Positions 17,589 through 26,032 are shown, counted from the first letter of the stretch. The stretch: 64,000 bases of DNA from Larkinella sp049445795 (GCF_049445795.1 NZ_JBMSDT010000003.1:310001-374000); one strand, 5' to 3'. Notes: a model not told the origin generated them from the letters alone. Program-made: numbers and translations.

Positions 17589-18404
17589 ATGCAAGCCAGC
17601 ACTACTTCGTCAAAATCCGAATCGTCGCCCAAGCCGGTGGTCACCCGGCGGCTCGACCGTATGTTTCTCGCCCTGAGCGATGTGGCTTCCTTTATCGGCC
17701 AGTTTTTCAAAGAAGTCTTTGTGCCACCGTACGAAGGAAAGGAAATTCTCCGGCAGTGTTACGAAGTCGGCGTTCGCTCGCTGCCGCTGATTTCGCTGAC
17801 CGGTTTCATTACGGGCATTGTGTTTACCAACCAGTCGCGGCCCTCGCTGGCGACGTTTGGCGCGACCTCCTGGTTGCCGTCGCTGATTTCGATTGCCCTG
17901 GTTCGGGCGCTGGCTCCGCTCGTGACGGCGTTGATTGCGGCCGGTCGGGTCGGTTCCAACATCGGGGCCGAGCTGGGGTCGATGCGCGTAACGGAGCAGA
18001 TCGAAGCGATGGAGGTTTCGGGCACGAACCCGTTTAAGTTTCTGGTAGTCAGCCGGGTCATTGCCACCACGTTCATGATTCCGACGCTGGCGATGTTCTT
18101 CGTCTTTCTGGGCGTGCTGGGGTCGTATGTCAATGTCGCGCAGAACGAAAAAACCAGCTTCATGTCGTTTATCGAGTCCTTTTTCAGTTCCATATCATTC
18201 CTTGATATTAATTCGACGGTCATCAAAGCCATCCTGTTCGGTTTTACCATCGGAATTGTCGGTTGTTACAAAGGCTACCATTCGTCGAAGGGAACGGAGG
18301 GCGTCGGCAAAGCGGCCAATTCGTCGGTGGTGACATCGATGTTCCTGGTTTTCATCGAAGAACTGTTGTGTCTCCAGGTAATCAACGCTATCCGTGCCGC
18401 TTAA
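17589..18404 (+). CDS. mlaE: MlaE-family ABC transporter permease
   Basis: The 271-residue inner-membrane permease has a polar N-terminus, hydrophobic helices and the family signature GAELGSMRVTEQIEAMEVSG near residues 133-152, with SRVIATTFMIPTLAMF after it. MlaE works with MlaF (ATPase) and the MCE protein MlaD in lipid trafficking between the inner and outer membranes. The next gene mlaF begins 3 bp after the stop, so the two are co-translated. Confidence 0.93.
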   Translation: MQASTTSSKSESSPKPVVTRRLDRMFLALSDVASFIGQFFKEVFVPPYEGKEILRQCYEVGVRSLPLISLTGFITGIVFTNQSRPSLATFGATSWLPSLISIALVRALAPLVTALIAAGRVGSNIGAELGSMRVTEQIEAMEVSGTNPFKFLVVSRVIATTFMIPTLAMFFVFLGVLGSYVNVAQNEKTSFMSFIESFFSSISFLDINSTVIKAILFGFTIGIVGCYKGYHSSKGTEGVGKAANSSVVTSMFLVFIEELLCLQVINAIRAA

Positions 18405-18407
18405 GCC

Positions 18408-19184
18408 ATGATGACCAAACACAGGGAAAATGGATCCAAAGAGTCTGTGATCGTCATCCGGGATCTGAAAATTTCGTTCGGCGATCTGCACGTCTTACGG
18501 GGCGTCGATCTGGATTTATACCAGGGCGAAAACCTGGTGGTGCTGGGCCGTTCGGGGACAGGAAAGTCGGTTTTGATCAAAATCATTTCCGGTTTGCTCG
18601 AACCGGACGAAGGCAGCGTGACGGTGCTGGGGCAGGATGTTCGGGCGTTGAGCAATAAAGAACTGGATGCGCTGCGGCTCAAAATCGGGTTCTCGTTTCA
18701 AAGCAGCGCCCTGTACGACAGCATGACCGTGCGCGAAAACCTGGAGTTTCCGCTCATTCGGAACGTGCGGAACCTCAGTCGGGCGGACATCAATAAGGCC
18801 GTCGAGGAAGCGCTGGAAGACGTAGGTTTGAGCCAGACCATCAACCAGATGCCATCGGAGTTGTCGGGCGGGCAGCGGAAGCGGATCGGCATCGCCCGGA
18901 CGTTGATTCTGAAACCGGAAATCATGCTCTACGACGAGCCAACGGCCGGTTTGGATCCCATCACCTCCAACGAAATTAACAACCTGATCAACGAGGTGCA
19001 GGAGCGGCACAATACCTCCTCGATTATCATCACGCACGACCTGACCTGCGCCAAAACCGTCGGCGACCGGATTGCCATGTTGCTCGACGGGCGGTTCGAA
19101 CGGCAGGGGACGTTTGAAGAAGTTTTTGCCGACCCAAACGATGAGCGCGTAAAACAGTTTTATGAGTACAACTTTGTGGAGTAA
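18408..19184 (+). CDS. mlaF: MlaF-family ABC transporter ATP-binding protein
   Basis: This 258-residue protein carries Walker A GRSGTGKS (47-54), the ABC signature LSGGQRKR (152-159), Walker B with DEPTAGLD (176-183) and a switch His in IIITHDLTCA. LSGGQRKR in place of LSGGQQQR is usual for MlaF-type ATPases. It powers the MlaE permease and is encoded immediately downstream of it. A second ATG at codon 2 does not change the call. Confidence 0.94.
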   Translation: MMTKHRENGSKESVIVIRDLKISFGDLHVLRGVDLDLYQGENLVVLGRSGTGKSVLIKIISGLLEPDEGSVTVLGQDVRALSNKELDALRLKIGFSFQSSALYDSMTVRENLEFPLIRNVRNLSRADINKAVEEALEDVGLSQTINQMPSELSGGQRKRIGIARTLILKPEIMLYDEPTAGLDPITSNEINNLINEVQERHNTSSIIITHDLTCAKTVGDRIAMLLDGRFERQGTFEEVFADPNDERVKQFYEYNFVE

Positions 19185-19194
19185 CGCCTTTAGA

Positions 19195-19278
19195 GTTTAC
19201 GGTTTATAGTTTACAGTGTTCAGCTCACTATCAGACGCTTATTGTAAACTGTAAACCACAAACCGTAAACCATACACT
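19195..19278. repeat. Heptamer-phased inverted repeat between mlaF and mlaD
   Basis: The left arm reads GTTTACG, GTTTATA, GTTTACA, GTGTTCA from 19195. The complement of 19241-19278 reads GTGTATG, GTTTACG, GTTTGTG, GTTTACA, GTTTACA. The arms can pair over about 24 nt around an 18-nt loop. It begins 10 bp after the mlaF stop inside an operon, so it may attenuate or stabilise part of the message; that is inference. Confidence 0.72.
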
Positions 19279-19328
19279 AATTTCCAAAAAGAAGCCAGGA
19301 ATTCCTTCCATACCAAACAGGACACACA

Positions 19329-20372
19329 ATGAAAGCAGCAGAAAATAAAAGGGCGATTTCAGTCGGTATCTTTGTGTTTATCGGCATCGCTATTCTGGTA
19401 ACCGGCATCATGGTGCTGGGGGGCCAGCAGAAGCGGTTTGTCAAAAGCATTCGGGTCAACGCCATCTTTGATAACGTGGGTGGCTTGCAGGCGGGTGCCA
19501 ACGTCTGGTTTTCCGGGGTGAAAATTGGAACGGTTCGCCGGATTCAGTTTTACGGCAATTCGCAGGTCGAAGTGACGATGAACATTGAAGAATCCGCCCA
19601 GCAGTATATCCGCAAAGATGCCCTGGCCGCCCTGAGTACGGACGGGTTGATCGGAAACAAAATTGTGGAAATTGTGGGCGGCAGTATGAAAGCCGAAACC
19701 GTCGAGGACGGCGATATTCTGCACTCCAAAGCTTCGCTGAACACCGACGAAATTATGGCGACTCTTCAGGAAAACAACAACAACCTGTTGCGGGTGACGA
19801 CCGACGCCAAGAAAATTCTGGACGAGGTGCTGAAAGGTAAAGGCGTTGCTGGGGCAGTTTTACGGGATTCGACCGTGGCCAGCCGGTTTAAAAATACGAT
19901 GGCCAATTTACAGGCGGCTTCGAGCAGCGCGGCCCAGGTGACGAAGTCACTCAACGCGGCTTCGGGCTCGCTGAACCAGTTTGCGGCCAAACTCAATACG
20001 AAAGGCACGCTGGCGAACGATCTGGTGTCGGATACGATCATTGTCAGGGATTTGCGCACGTCGACCGCCCGGCTACGCGAAGTGTCGAACACGGCGGTGG
20101 AAGCGACCGAGAACGTCAAACGGGCTACCGATCGCCTGAACAGTAACAACAACGCCCTCGGTTCGCTGCTGACCGACGAAACCGTCAACCGGGATATGAA
20201 AAGCACGATTCACAACCTGGAAACGAGCAGCCAGAAACTGGACGAAAACCTGGAAGCCCTGCAACACAACTTCCTGTTTCGCGGTTTTTTCCGGCGTCGG
20301 GCCAAAGAGCAGGAGAAGCAGAAAAATGCCGCTACGGCCGCTTCCAGCCCGGATACCAACGTGAAGAAGTGA
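19329..20372 (+). CDS. mlaD: MlaD/MCE-family lipid-transfer protein
   Basis: The 347-residue protein has a short cytoplasmic tail, a signal-anchor helix (ISVGIFVFIGIAILVTGIMVLG, about residues 10-31), then an MCE domain (RVNAIFDNVGGLQAGANVWFSGVKIG at about 43-68, LSTDGLIGNKIVEIVGG). The C-terminal half is a long coiled-coil-like helix and a charged tail. It is the periplasmic substrate-handling subunit of the MlaE/MlaF transporter encoded just upstream. Confidence 0.92.
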   Translation: MKAAENKRAISVGIFVFIGIAILVTGIMVLGGQQKRFVKSIRVNAIFDNVGGLQAGANVWFSGVKIGTVRRIQFYGNSQVEVTMNIEESAQQYIRKDALAALSTDGLIGNKIVEIVGGSMKAETVEDGDILHSKASLNTDEIMATLQENNNNLLRVTTDAKKILDEVLKGKGVAGAVLRDSTVASRFKNTMANLQAASSSAAQVTKSLNAASGSLNQFAAKLNTKGTLANDLVSDTIIVRDLRTSTARLREVSNTAVEATENVKRATDRLNSNNNALGSLLTDETVNRDMKSTIHNLETSSQKLDENLEALQHNFLFRGFFRRRAKEQEKQKNAATAASSPDTNVKK

Positions 20373-20381
20373 CCAAAACCG

Positions 20382-20389
20382 TATCTTTG
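20382..20389 (+). promoter_or_regulatory. Candidate -7 element placing the murI start at or near +1
   Basis: TATCTTTG matches TAnnTTTG exactly and lies only 4 bp before the murI ATG at 20394. With the normal distance of this element to the start site, transcription would begin at or next to the A of ATG, so murI may have a leaderless message in addition to read-through from mlaD. Confidence 0.5.
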
Positions 20390-20393
20390 CGGG

Positions 20394-21212
20394 ATGTCCT
20401 CCATTCAACCCATTGGTGTGTTCGACTCCGGCTACGGCGGTCTGACGGTTTTGAAATCCATTGTCCGGCAATTGCCGCAGTATGATTACATCTACCTGGG
20501 CGATAACGCCCGGACGCCCTACGGCACGCGCTCGTTTGAAACCGTGTATCACTACACCCTCGAATGCGTGCAGCAGTTGTTCGGTCTGGGGTGTCGACTG
20601 GTGATTCTGGCCTGCAACACGGCTTCGGCTAAGGCCTTACGGAATATTCAACAGCTTGATCTACCCACGATTGCGCCCGACCGGCGTGTTTTGGGCGTCA
20701 TTCGGCCCACCACCGAAGTCATTGGAAACTATTCAAAAACCGGCCACGTCGGGATTCTGGCGACGCGCGGAACCGTGACCTCCGAATCGTACGTGGTCGA
20801 GATCGAGAAGTTCTTTCCGAGCTTGCACGTCTACCAGGAAGCCTGTCCAATGTGGGTGCCGCTGGTTGAAAACGGCGAACACGCCAGCCCGGGTGCGGAT
20901 TATTTCGTGCAGCAACACCTCGACCGGCTGCTCAGTCGGTCGCCCGAAATTGACATCCTGCTGCTGGCTTGTACGCATTACCCGTTGCTGCTGCCCAAAA
21001 TCCGGCAATTCGTTCCCGATGGCCTGACGATTCTCAGCCAGGGGGATATTGTTGCCCACAGTCTACAGGATTATCTCCATCGCCACCCGGAAATCGATGC
21101 CCAATGCACCCAAGGCCGGACGTTGCGGTTTTTTACCACCGACTCCGCCGAAGAGTTCGAGCAGAAAGCCGGTTTGTTCTGGGGGGAACCCGTGCGCGCC
21201 GAGCGGCTGTAA
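20394..21212 (+). CDS. murI: Glutamate racemase
   Basis: The 272-residue cytoplasmic enzyme makes D-glutamate for peptidoglycan. It shows the expected GVFDSGYGGLTVL (residues 8-20, with Asp11 and Ser12), ACNTAS with catalytic Cys74 and LACTHYPLL with catalytic Cys193 next to a His. Length is usual. It begins 21 bp after the mlaD-like gene and has its own -7-like element. The stop codon is followed within 10 bp by a palindromic intergenic element shared with the convergent gene. Confidence 0.96.
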   Translation: MSSIQPIGVFDSGYGGLTVLKSIVRQLPQYDYIYLGDNARTPYGTRSFETVYHYTLECVQQLFGLGCRLVILACNTASAKALRNIQQLDLPTIAPDRRVLGVIRPTTEVIGNYSKTGHVGILATRGTVTSESYVVEIEKFFPSLHVYQEACPMWVPLVENGEHASPGADYFVQQHLDRLLSRSPEIDILLLACTHYPLLLPKIRQFVPDGLTILSQGDIVAHSLQDYLHRHPEIDAQCTQGRTLRFFTTDSAEEFEQKAGLFWGEPVRAERL

Positions 21213-21220
21213 CCGCTGAC

Positions 21221-21320
21221 CGTACCCACGGACTTTAGTCCGTGTAAGTCTATCTAATCCAGTAGTTGATACCAATTCAAAGATAATTCTAGCACTCACG
21301 GACTAAAGTCCGTGGGTACG
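21221..21320. repeat. Paired 24-bp inverted palindromes at a convergent junction (BIME-like)
   Basis: The 24 bases at 21221-21244 (CGTACCCACGG, then ACTTTAGTCCGTG) recur as an exact reverse complement at 21297-21320, separated by 52 bp. Each arm holds the internal palindrome CGGACTNTAGTCCG. The right arm lies inside the end of the minus-strand lipoprotein gene and supplies its last residues and its TAG stop (21303-21305). It may act as a bidirectional terminator or be a REP-like mobile palindrome. Confidence 0.85.
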
Positions 21321-22445
21321 ATCGGTGGTACGGATTTTTAACACCGTATAGGCCGCCTGGTTCGGCTGGCGGGTCTGAGCGCCTACTTTTGTTGGGGTTC
21401 GGTCGTCGTCGTGAATCACCAGCAACCGATCTGTGCCGATAAACGTCAGATCTTCGGCTTTGTGGTTGAAATGCATCGGCTGGCCTTGTGCATCCCGGAC
21501 GAGCATAAACGATTGACTCCGAAAGAGTTGTTCGGGCGTCGCCGTCCACAAATAGGCATCCAGTTGGCCGTTGGCTTCAATGGAGGTGAGCAGCCAGAAC
21601 AGCTTTCGTTTCGAGTCATATTCCAGGCTGGACAGGGCGAGCGGTTGCGGCAAACCCGGTACAGTAGCCGGGTTAAAGTCGGCCACAATGCGCCAGGTAT
21701 TCCGTAGCGAAAGCCGGTCGCCCGAAGCGGTTTTCTCGGTAAAAAACGGCACGGCTACAATCCGGACCCGGTAGTCGAACTTATCGTATTTTTCGCCCTC
21801 CTCCCGAATACCGAACAGCAGCAGCGAATCCATCACGGCCAATCCTTCCACTTTAAAATACGGCATTCCGTTGGGGTAATTCGGCCGGTTTTGCGCCAGC
21901 AGTTTGCTGAGCGGTTGGCGGTAGGCCACAGAATTTTTAGCACCCGGCTCCGGAGCCAGTACCTGCGGATTGGCTTCCTGGCCTTTTTTCCAGTACAGAA
22001 TGGTGTTATACCCGTCCCAATCTGTCGATCCGGGCTTAACGCGGTCGAAGGCCGTCGTCAGGAAGATGTACTCGCCGTTGCTGGCAAAGTCTTCGTACTT
22101 CTGGGCCGTCCGGAAGGCTTCGGCCAGCAGGGGAGTAGGCCGGGTAAGACTGTCGCTCAAGGCATTCCAGGATTTCGTAAAAACCGGGCTTAATCCGGTA
22201 GGCATGTCCTTATCGTTGGCAACGTACACCGTCCCGTTGTCGTACAAAACCGCCGACGCTTCACACGAGACTGGGCTACCATCGGGGAGTTTCAGGCCAG
22301 CATTGCAGCAGGTCAGTAGATCTTCCGACTCAATACCCGCGCTTTCGACGGCAACGGTTTTTCCGGTGACTACCCGACTCGTTTTACAGTCGGCCAGTAA
22401 AACTGCCGCCAGGAATACGCTGAACAGGCTGTAGTAGTTTCTCAT
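21303..22445 (-). CDS. DUF3616-like lipoprotein, probable beta-propeller
   Basis: The 380-residue protein has a lipoprotein signal (FLAAVLLADC, Cys20 lipidated). The mature part contains VYVANDKDMPTGLSP, YEDFASNGEYIFLTTAFD, YFKVEGLAVMDSLLLFGIREEG and LLVIHDDDRT, a pattern seen in DUF3616 or esterase/phytase-like propellers. Activity is unknown. The C-terminus TTDRTHGL and stop codon are encoded by one arm of the intergenic palindrome at 21297-21320, which suggests the palindrome inserted over the original gene end. Confidence 0.7.
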   Translation of the reverse strand: MRNYYSLFSVFLAAVLLADCKTSRVVTGKTVAVESAGIESEDLLTCCNAGLKLPDGSPVSCEASAVLYDNGTVYVANDKDMPTGLSPVFTKSWNALSDSLTRPTPLLAEAFRTAQKYEDFASNGEYIFLTTAFDRVKPGSTDWDGYNTILYWKKGQEANPQVLAPEPGAKNSVAYRQPLSKLLAQNRPNYPNGMPYFKVEGLAVMDSLLLFGIREEGEKYDKFDYRVRIVAVPFFTEKTASGDRLSLRNTWRIVADFNPATVPGLPQPLALSSLEYDSKRKLFWLLTSIEANGQLDAYLWTATPEQLFRSQSFMLVRDAQGQPMHFNHKAEDLTFIGTDRLLVIHDDDRTPTKVGAQTRQPNQAAYTVLKIRTTDRTHGL

Positions 22446-22574
22446 GTAACTTCAAAAGCCAAACGGCCCTGAGTCGGAAATACGCTCAGAATCGCTATTT
22501 TTCACCGTTCTCTGCAACACTTTTCCGGCAGGTCGCGTACCATGAGGTATAGATAAAAAGGTTAGAATTACAGG

Positions 22575-22603
22575 CCCCGGTGCTTACCGGGGTTTTGTTT
22601 TTT
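22575..22603 (+). terminator. Orphan intrinsic terminator between divergent genes
   Basis: Stem CCCCGGT (22575-22581) and ACCGGGG (22586-22592) around a GCTT loop is followed by TTTTGTTTTTTG, a good plus-strand terminator. Yet the gene to the left is on the minus strand and the next plus-strand gene begins only at 22692. Something on the plus strand between about 22450 and 22575 would have to be transcribed to need it; no ORF is there. Confidence 0.6.
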
Positions 22604-22691
22604 GAAGACGGGATGCCGTTCAAAAAATCCTTCCTGCAAGTAAAGAAATTTACTCATTATATTTACAATGCCACGATGAGTAACATTCTGC

Positions 22692-24188
22692 ATGAAGCAA
22701 TTCTACCCGATTCTGCTAACCGGACTTTTTTTTGCCTCCACGCAAGTTTTCTCCCAATCCCGACACGCAAGCCAGTTGTATACCGAAATCGGAGCACTGG
22801 TTTCTTCCACGGATCGAACACCTTTCTGGTTACGGGCCAACCAATTTGGAACGGTTCCGCTCACGGCACCGGTTGGTTCGCTCCGGCTAGGGCTGGCGGG
22901 AACGATTTTGTTCAGCGACACCACCAAAGCCCGGTTTCAGGTTCATCCCCGTCGGCTCTGGAGCTTATCTTATCAGGTGGAAGCGGTGGGAAATGCGGGT
23001 AAATCGGCCCAACTGTTGCTTCCCGAAGGTTACATCAGGCTGGCTCACCGGGGCATTGAACTGGTGGCAGGGCGTCGGCGCGCGGTGATCGGGTTAGTCG
23101 ATTCCACGCTTTCGTCGGGTTCGTATGCCTGGTCGGGCAACGCGCTGCCGATTCCGAAAGTCCAATTTGGAACCCGGGGTTTCGTGCCGCTCGGTCGGCG
23201 GGGCTGGCTGGCAATCAACGGTTTTCTGGCGCACGGCTGGTTTGCAAATACGTGGTACATGCGGCATTCGTTTTTACACCAAAAGTCACTGTTCTTTCGA
23301 ATCGGCAAACCAACAGCAATCGTTCGGCTGTACGCTGGTATCAACCATAGTGTTCAATGGGGTGGCCAATCCGATTATATCGACCCAAAACTAGCCATCA
23401 ACGGCAAACTGCCGGGTCGGCTGGCGGATTTCCCGAACGTCCTTTTTGCCATTCGCACCAATGGCCTGAACAACGACCGGATCTCGTCCTTCGACTACGT
23501 CAATCTGTACGGCAACCACCTAGGAACCATCGATTTTGGGGGAGAACTGCGGTTTTCCGGATTAAATCTCTTGCTGTATCACCAGCACGTTTTTGAGGAT
23601 GTGACCGGGATATTTTTCAAAAATCTGCCCGACGGTCTGAGCGGCATTCGGCTGAGCAGCAACCGCCCGGTTTCTGCCGGTTTTCACCTGAATGAAGTGC
23701 TGCTGGAGTTTCTGACGACGTTGAGCCAGAGCGGGCCTACTCTGTATCAGGCCGATAAATCCTGGAAAGGCGCGGATAATTACTTCAACAATTCGCAATA
23801 CCGCGAAGGCTGGACCTACCGGGAGCGGGTGATCGGGACGCCGTTTTTGACCCGGCGGCTCGACATTCGGGCCCCCTATCGAAACGCCAGCGACTGGGCC
23901 ATTGCCGGTAACCGGGTGCAGATGTATCACGTAGCGGCCCGGGCCACGGTTGCCCGGCAAATCGATTTGCGGGTTAAGGTGTCTTACAGCCGGAATTACG
24001 GGATTCCGGAGGTTTTTCTGTCCGGCCCACCGACGCAGCTATCGGCCTGGGTGCAAGTGGGTACGCCCCTGCGCTGGCTTGGCGGAGCGGAACTGACGGC
24101 AGCTCTGGCCCTTGATCAGGGTCAACTCTACGACGATGCCGTGGGCGGTTATCTCGGCTTGCGCAAGACAATCTGGCAAAGGAGATAA
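22692..24188 (+). CDS. Capsule assembly Wzi-family outer-membrane protein
   Basis: The 498-residue protein has a signal peptide (MKQFYPILLTGLFFAST, cleavage after FSQ) and the beta-barrel pattern of the Wzi family as annotated in Bacteroidota: GALVSSTDRTPFWLRANQFG near the N-terminus, LLLPEGYIRLAHRGIELVAGRRR, and an aromatic-rich barrel through NYGIPEVFLSGPPTQ. Wzi proteins hold or assemble polysaccharide at the outer membrane. The TAA stop at 24186-24188 lies inside a 35-bp perfect hairpin. A TATATTTA box at 22658-22665 is a weak promoter candidate. Confidence 0.82.
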   Translation: MKQFYPILLTGLFFASTQVFSQSRHASQLYTEIGALVSSTDRTPFWLRANQFGTVPLTAPVGSLRLGLAGTILFSDTTKARFQVHPRRLWSLSYQVEAVGNAGKSAQLLLPEGYIRLAHRGIELVAGRRRAVIGLVDSTLSSGSYAWSGNALPIPKVQFGTRGFVPLGRRGWLAINGFLAHGWFANTWYMRHSFLHQKSLFFRIGKPTAIVRLYAGINHSVQWGGQSDYIDPKLAINGKLPGRLADFPNVLFAIRTNGLNNDRISSFDYVNLYGNHLGTIDFGGELRFSGLNLLLYHQHVFEDVTGIFFKNLPDGLSGIRLSSNRPVSAGFHLNEVLLEFLTTLSQSGPTLYQADKSWKGADNYFNNSQYREGWTYRERVIGTPFLTRRLDIRAPYRNASDWAIAGNRVQMYHVAARATVARQIDLRVKVSYSRNYGIPEVFLSGPPTQLSAWVQVGTPLRWLGGAELTAALALDQGQLYDDAVGGYLGLRKTIWQRR

Positions 24189-24259
24189 TTGGAGCTGGAC
24201 AAGCGAGAAAAAGACGTCGCATCCCGTCTTTTTCTCGCTTGTCCAGCTCCAATTATCTC
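24182..24259. repeat. 35-bp perfect inverted repeat spanning the stop codon of the Wzi-family gene
   Basis: 24182-24216 and 24225-24259 are exact reverse complements around an 8-nt loop (TCGCATCC). The left arm includes the gene's TAA at 24186-24188. No poly-T tract follows, so it is not a standard terminator; a 3'-end stabilising hairpin, an extragenic palindrome insertion or a mobile palindrome are possible. Confidence 0.9.
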
Positions 24260-24489
24260 TTCCTACAATTTAATTTCGGGTTTTTCGTTGTAGGTTTGCT
24301 GCCCGGTTTGCGACAGGTGTTACCACTTAAGCACTGTTTTAGACGTTTCAGGGTTTGGTTTTCCCAATTGGTTATTTCTGCGATTGGATTTCAGTAATAG
24401 GGTTACCAGTTTTGTAATATCATGAAGGATGGCCTCTATGACCTCTCTCCTGAATAGTAAACAGCAATACCGGAAGTAACCATCTGTCT
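24189..24489. other. Intergenic gap after the Wzi-family gene
   Basis: Apart from the perfect hairpin at its left end and a weak CCTACAA/TTGTAGG inverted pair (24262-24268 and 24288-24294), I see no gene or recognisable RNA in this 301-bp gap. Confidence 0.5.
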
Positions 24490-25014
24490 TTGGTGAAGAA
24501 CACACTACCCTATATTTTCTTTTTCATTCTGGCGACTACCCCTGGCTTTTCGCAGATCGCCCGGAAAGTGGACCACATGCTCAATGTGGGTCTGGGCGTG
24601 CAATCGTACGCCCTGGGTGGGTTGTGTAATGGAGCTTCGTTTGAATTGGGTTTTACCGATCAAGTCAGCGCAGGCGGTTTTTTCGACTATGCCCTGACCG
24701 GTACCAAGGTTGGCGACCGGCGCTGGAAAGCACAATTTTTTAATGTCGGCGTTCGGGGGTCTTATCATCTGGCCCGTCTGCTGGGGATTGGCGATGACAA
24801 ATTTGATCCTTATGCGGGTCTATCCGTAGGCACCCGCTCATCGCTGCATCGCGATCAGGTTGATCAGACCGGGCAGCTTCTCCCACGCCCCAAAGGTATT
24901 TTTCCGGGCGTACACCTGGGCGGTTTTTACCGCTTTAGCCAGAAGATTGGCGGTTTTGCCGAAATGGGCCTCGGCGTAGCGGCTCTCCGGCTGGGCGTCA
25001 CCGGCAAGTTCTAG
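24490..25014 (+). CDS. Small outer-membrane beta-barrel-like protein
   Basis: The 174-residue frame opens with TTG GTG AAG AAC; GTG at 24493 is the likely start, as no ATG gives the evident signal peptide KNTLPYIFFFILATTPGFSQ. The mature part (LNVGLGVQSYALGGLCNGASFELGF, AQFFNVGVRGSYHLARLL, DPYAGLSVGTRSS, GVHLGGFYRFSQKIGGFAEMGLGVAALRLGV) alternates hydrophobic residues as in an 8-stranded barrel. Role unknown. The TAG stop at 25012-25014 overlaps the beginning of a GTACCC palindrome. Confidence 0.7.
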   Translation: MVKNTLPYIFFFILATTPGFSQIARKVDHMLNVGLGVQSYALGGLCNGASFELGFTDQVSAGGFFDYALTGTKVGDRRWKAQFFNVGVRGSYHLARLLGIGDDKFDPYAGLSVGTRSSLHRDQVDQTGQLLPRPKGIFPGVHLGGFYRFSQKIGGFAEMGLGVAALRLGVTGKF

Positions 25015-25040
25015 TACCCACGGCCCGCCCGGCGGGCCCA
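25014..25040. repeat. GTACCC-flanked GC palindrome at a convergent junction
   Basis: GTACCCACGG at 25014-25023 leads into a perfect palindrome GGCCCGCC-C-GGCGGGCC (25022-25038), then TTTAGTCCGTTA. The G of the upstream TAG stop is the first base of GTACCC. It lies between the convergent barrel gene and tatC and resembles the palindromes at 21221 and 39449. Confidence 0.65.
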
Positions 25041-25049
25041 TTTAGTCCG

Positions 25050-25925
25050 TTAATCGTCGTAGCCATCCTTCATCAACGCCTGCTCATCCTTCAGCCGCAA
25101 CCGCTGCACGTAGCCCGACACCCAGATACTCACTTCATACAGTAAAGCCAGGGGTATTGCTACCAGAATCTGGCTGTAAATGTCCGGCGACGGAGTAATC
25201 ACGGCTGCAACCACCAGTATCACCACCAGGGCGTGCCGACGGTAAGCCCGCATAAACTGCGGGGTCAGAATACCAATTTTCGACAATACAAAAGCCGCAA
25301 TGGGCATTTGAAATGTCAGCCCGCAGCCCAGTGTCAGGGTAGCCAGCGTGGAGATATAGGAGGTAATGTCGAATTCGTTGACAATCCGGGGATCTAACTG
25401 GAAGTTAGCCAGGAAGTTGAGCGCCAGCGGAGATACAATATAATAGCCAAAAAGAACACCCGCGAAAAACAAGGTTGTTACAAAAAAGACGGCCCCCCGC
25501 GCAGCCCGTCGCTCCGACGGACGTAAGCCTGGCATAATAAACCGCCACAGTTCCCAGAAGGCATACGGAAAGGCAAACAACAGGCCGATCATCAGCGAAG
25601 CCGTCAGACCCATCGTAAACTGACCGCCTACTTCCCGGCTTTGAAGGGTAAAGTTGATTTTATCAACGCACAAATCAGCAAACCCGGTTTTTTCCGACAG
25701 TTTACACATCATTCGGTATGTCCAGAACGTGGGGCTTGACGGCCCCAGAATGACCAGATCGTAGATCTCACGAATGTAAATGAAAGCAAGAACAGCAAAT
25801 ACGGCAATAGACCCGATGGCCCGAACAAGGTGCCACCGAAGCTCCTCCAAATGCTCGAGAAAGGTCATCTCACTCCCGTCCTCAATCTCGCTCTCGCTAT
25901 CAAATTCCTGATCTATGGGCTTCAT
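25050..25925 (-). CDS. tatC: Sec-independent protein translocase TatC
   Basis: The 291-residue protein has an acidic N-terminus, then MTFLEHLEELRWHLVRAIGSIAVF, the TatC signature that binds twin-arginine signals, and six hydrophobic helices including FPYAFWELWRFIMPGLRPSERRAARG and AVITPSPDIYSQILVAIPLALLYEVSIW. It forms the Tat receptor in the inner membrane and would serve exported proteins such as the GH109-like enzyme here. No tatA gene is adjacent. Its 5' region holds a 36-bp perfect hairpin. Confidence 0.95.
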   Translation of the reverse strand: MKPIDQEFDSESEIEDGSEMTFLEHLEELRWHLVRAIGSIAVFAVLAFIYIREIYDLVILGPSSPTFWTYRMMCKLSEKTGFADLCVDKINFTLQSREVGGQFTMGLTASLMIGLLFAFPYAFWELWRFIMPGLRPSERRAARGAVFFVTTLFFAGVLFGYYIVSPLALNFLANFQLDPRIVNEFDITSYISTLATLTLGCGLTFQMPIAAFVLSKIGILTPQFMRAYRRHALVVILVVAAVITPSPDIYSQILVAIPLALLYEVSIWVSGYVQRLRLKDEQALMKDGYDD

Positions 25926-25941
25926 TTAATTTGTAATGAGT

Positions 25942-26028
25942 GAATGAGTGAATGAGTGATTGAGTGAATAGCTTCGCAGAAAGCAGAAAATGGCGAAGCT
26001 ATTCACTCAATCACTCATTCACTCATTC
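25942..26028. repeat. 36-bp perfect inverted repeat built of 8-nt words, between glyA and tatC
   Basis: 25942-25977 and 25993-26028 are exact reverse complements around a 15-nt loop. The left side consists of near-identical octamers (GAATGAGT repeated, then GATTGAGT, GAATAGCT). It starts 16 bp upstream of the tatC ATG and ends 4 bp before the glyA stop, so it may end glyA transcripts, shape the tatC leader, or both. Confidence 0.88.
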
Positions 26029-26032
26029 AAAA

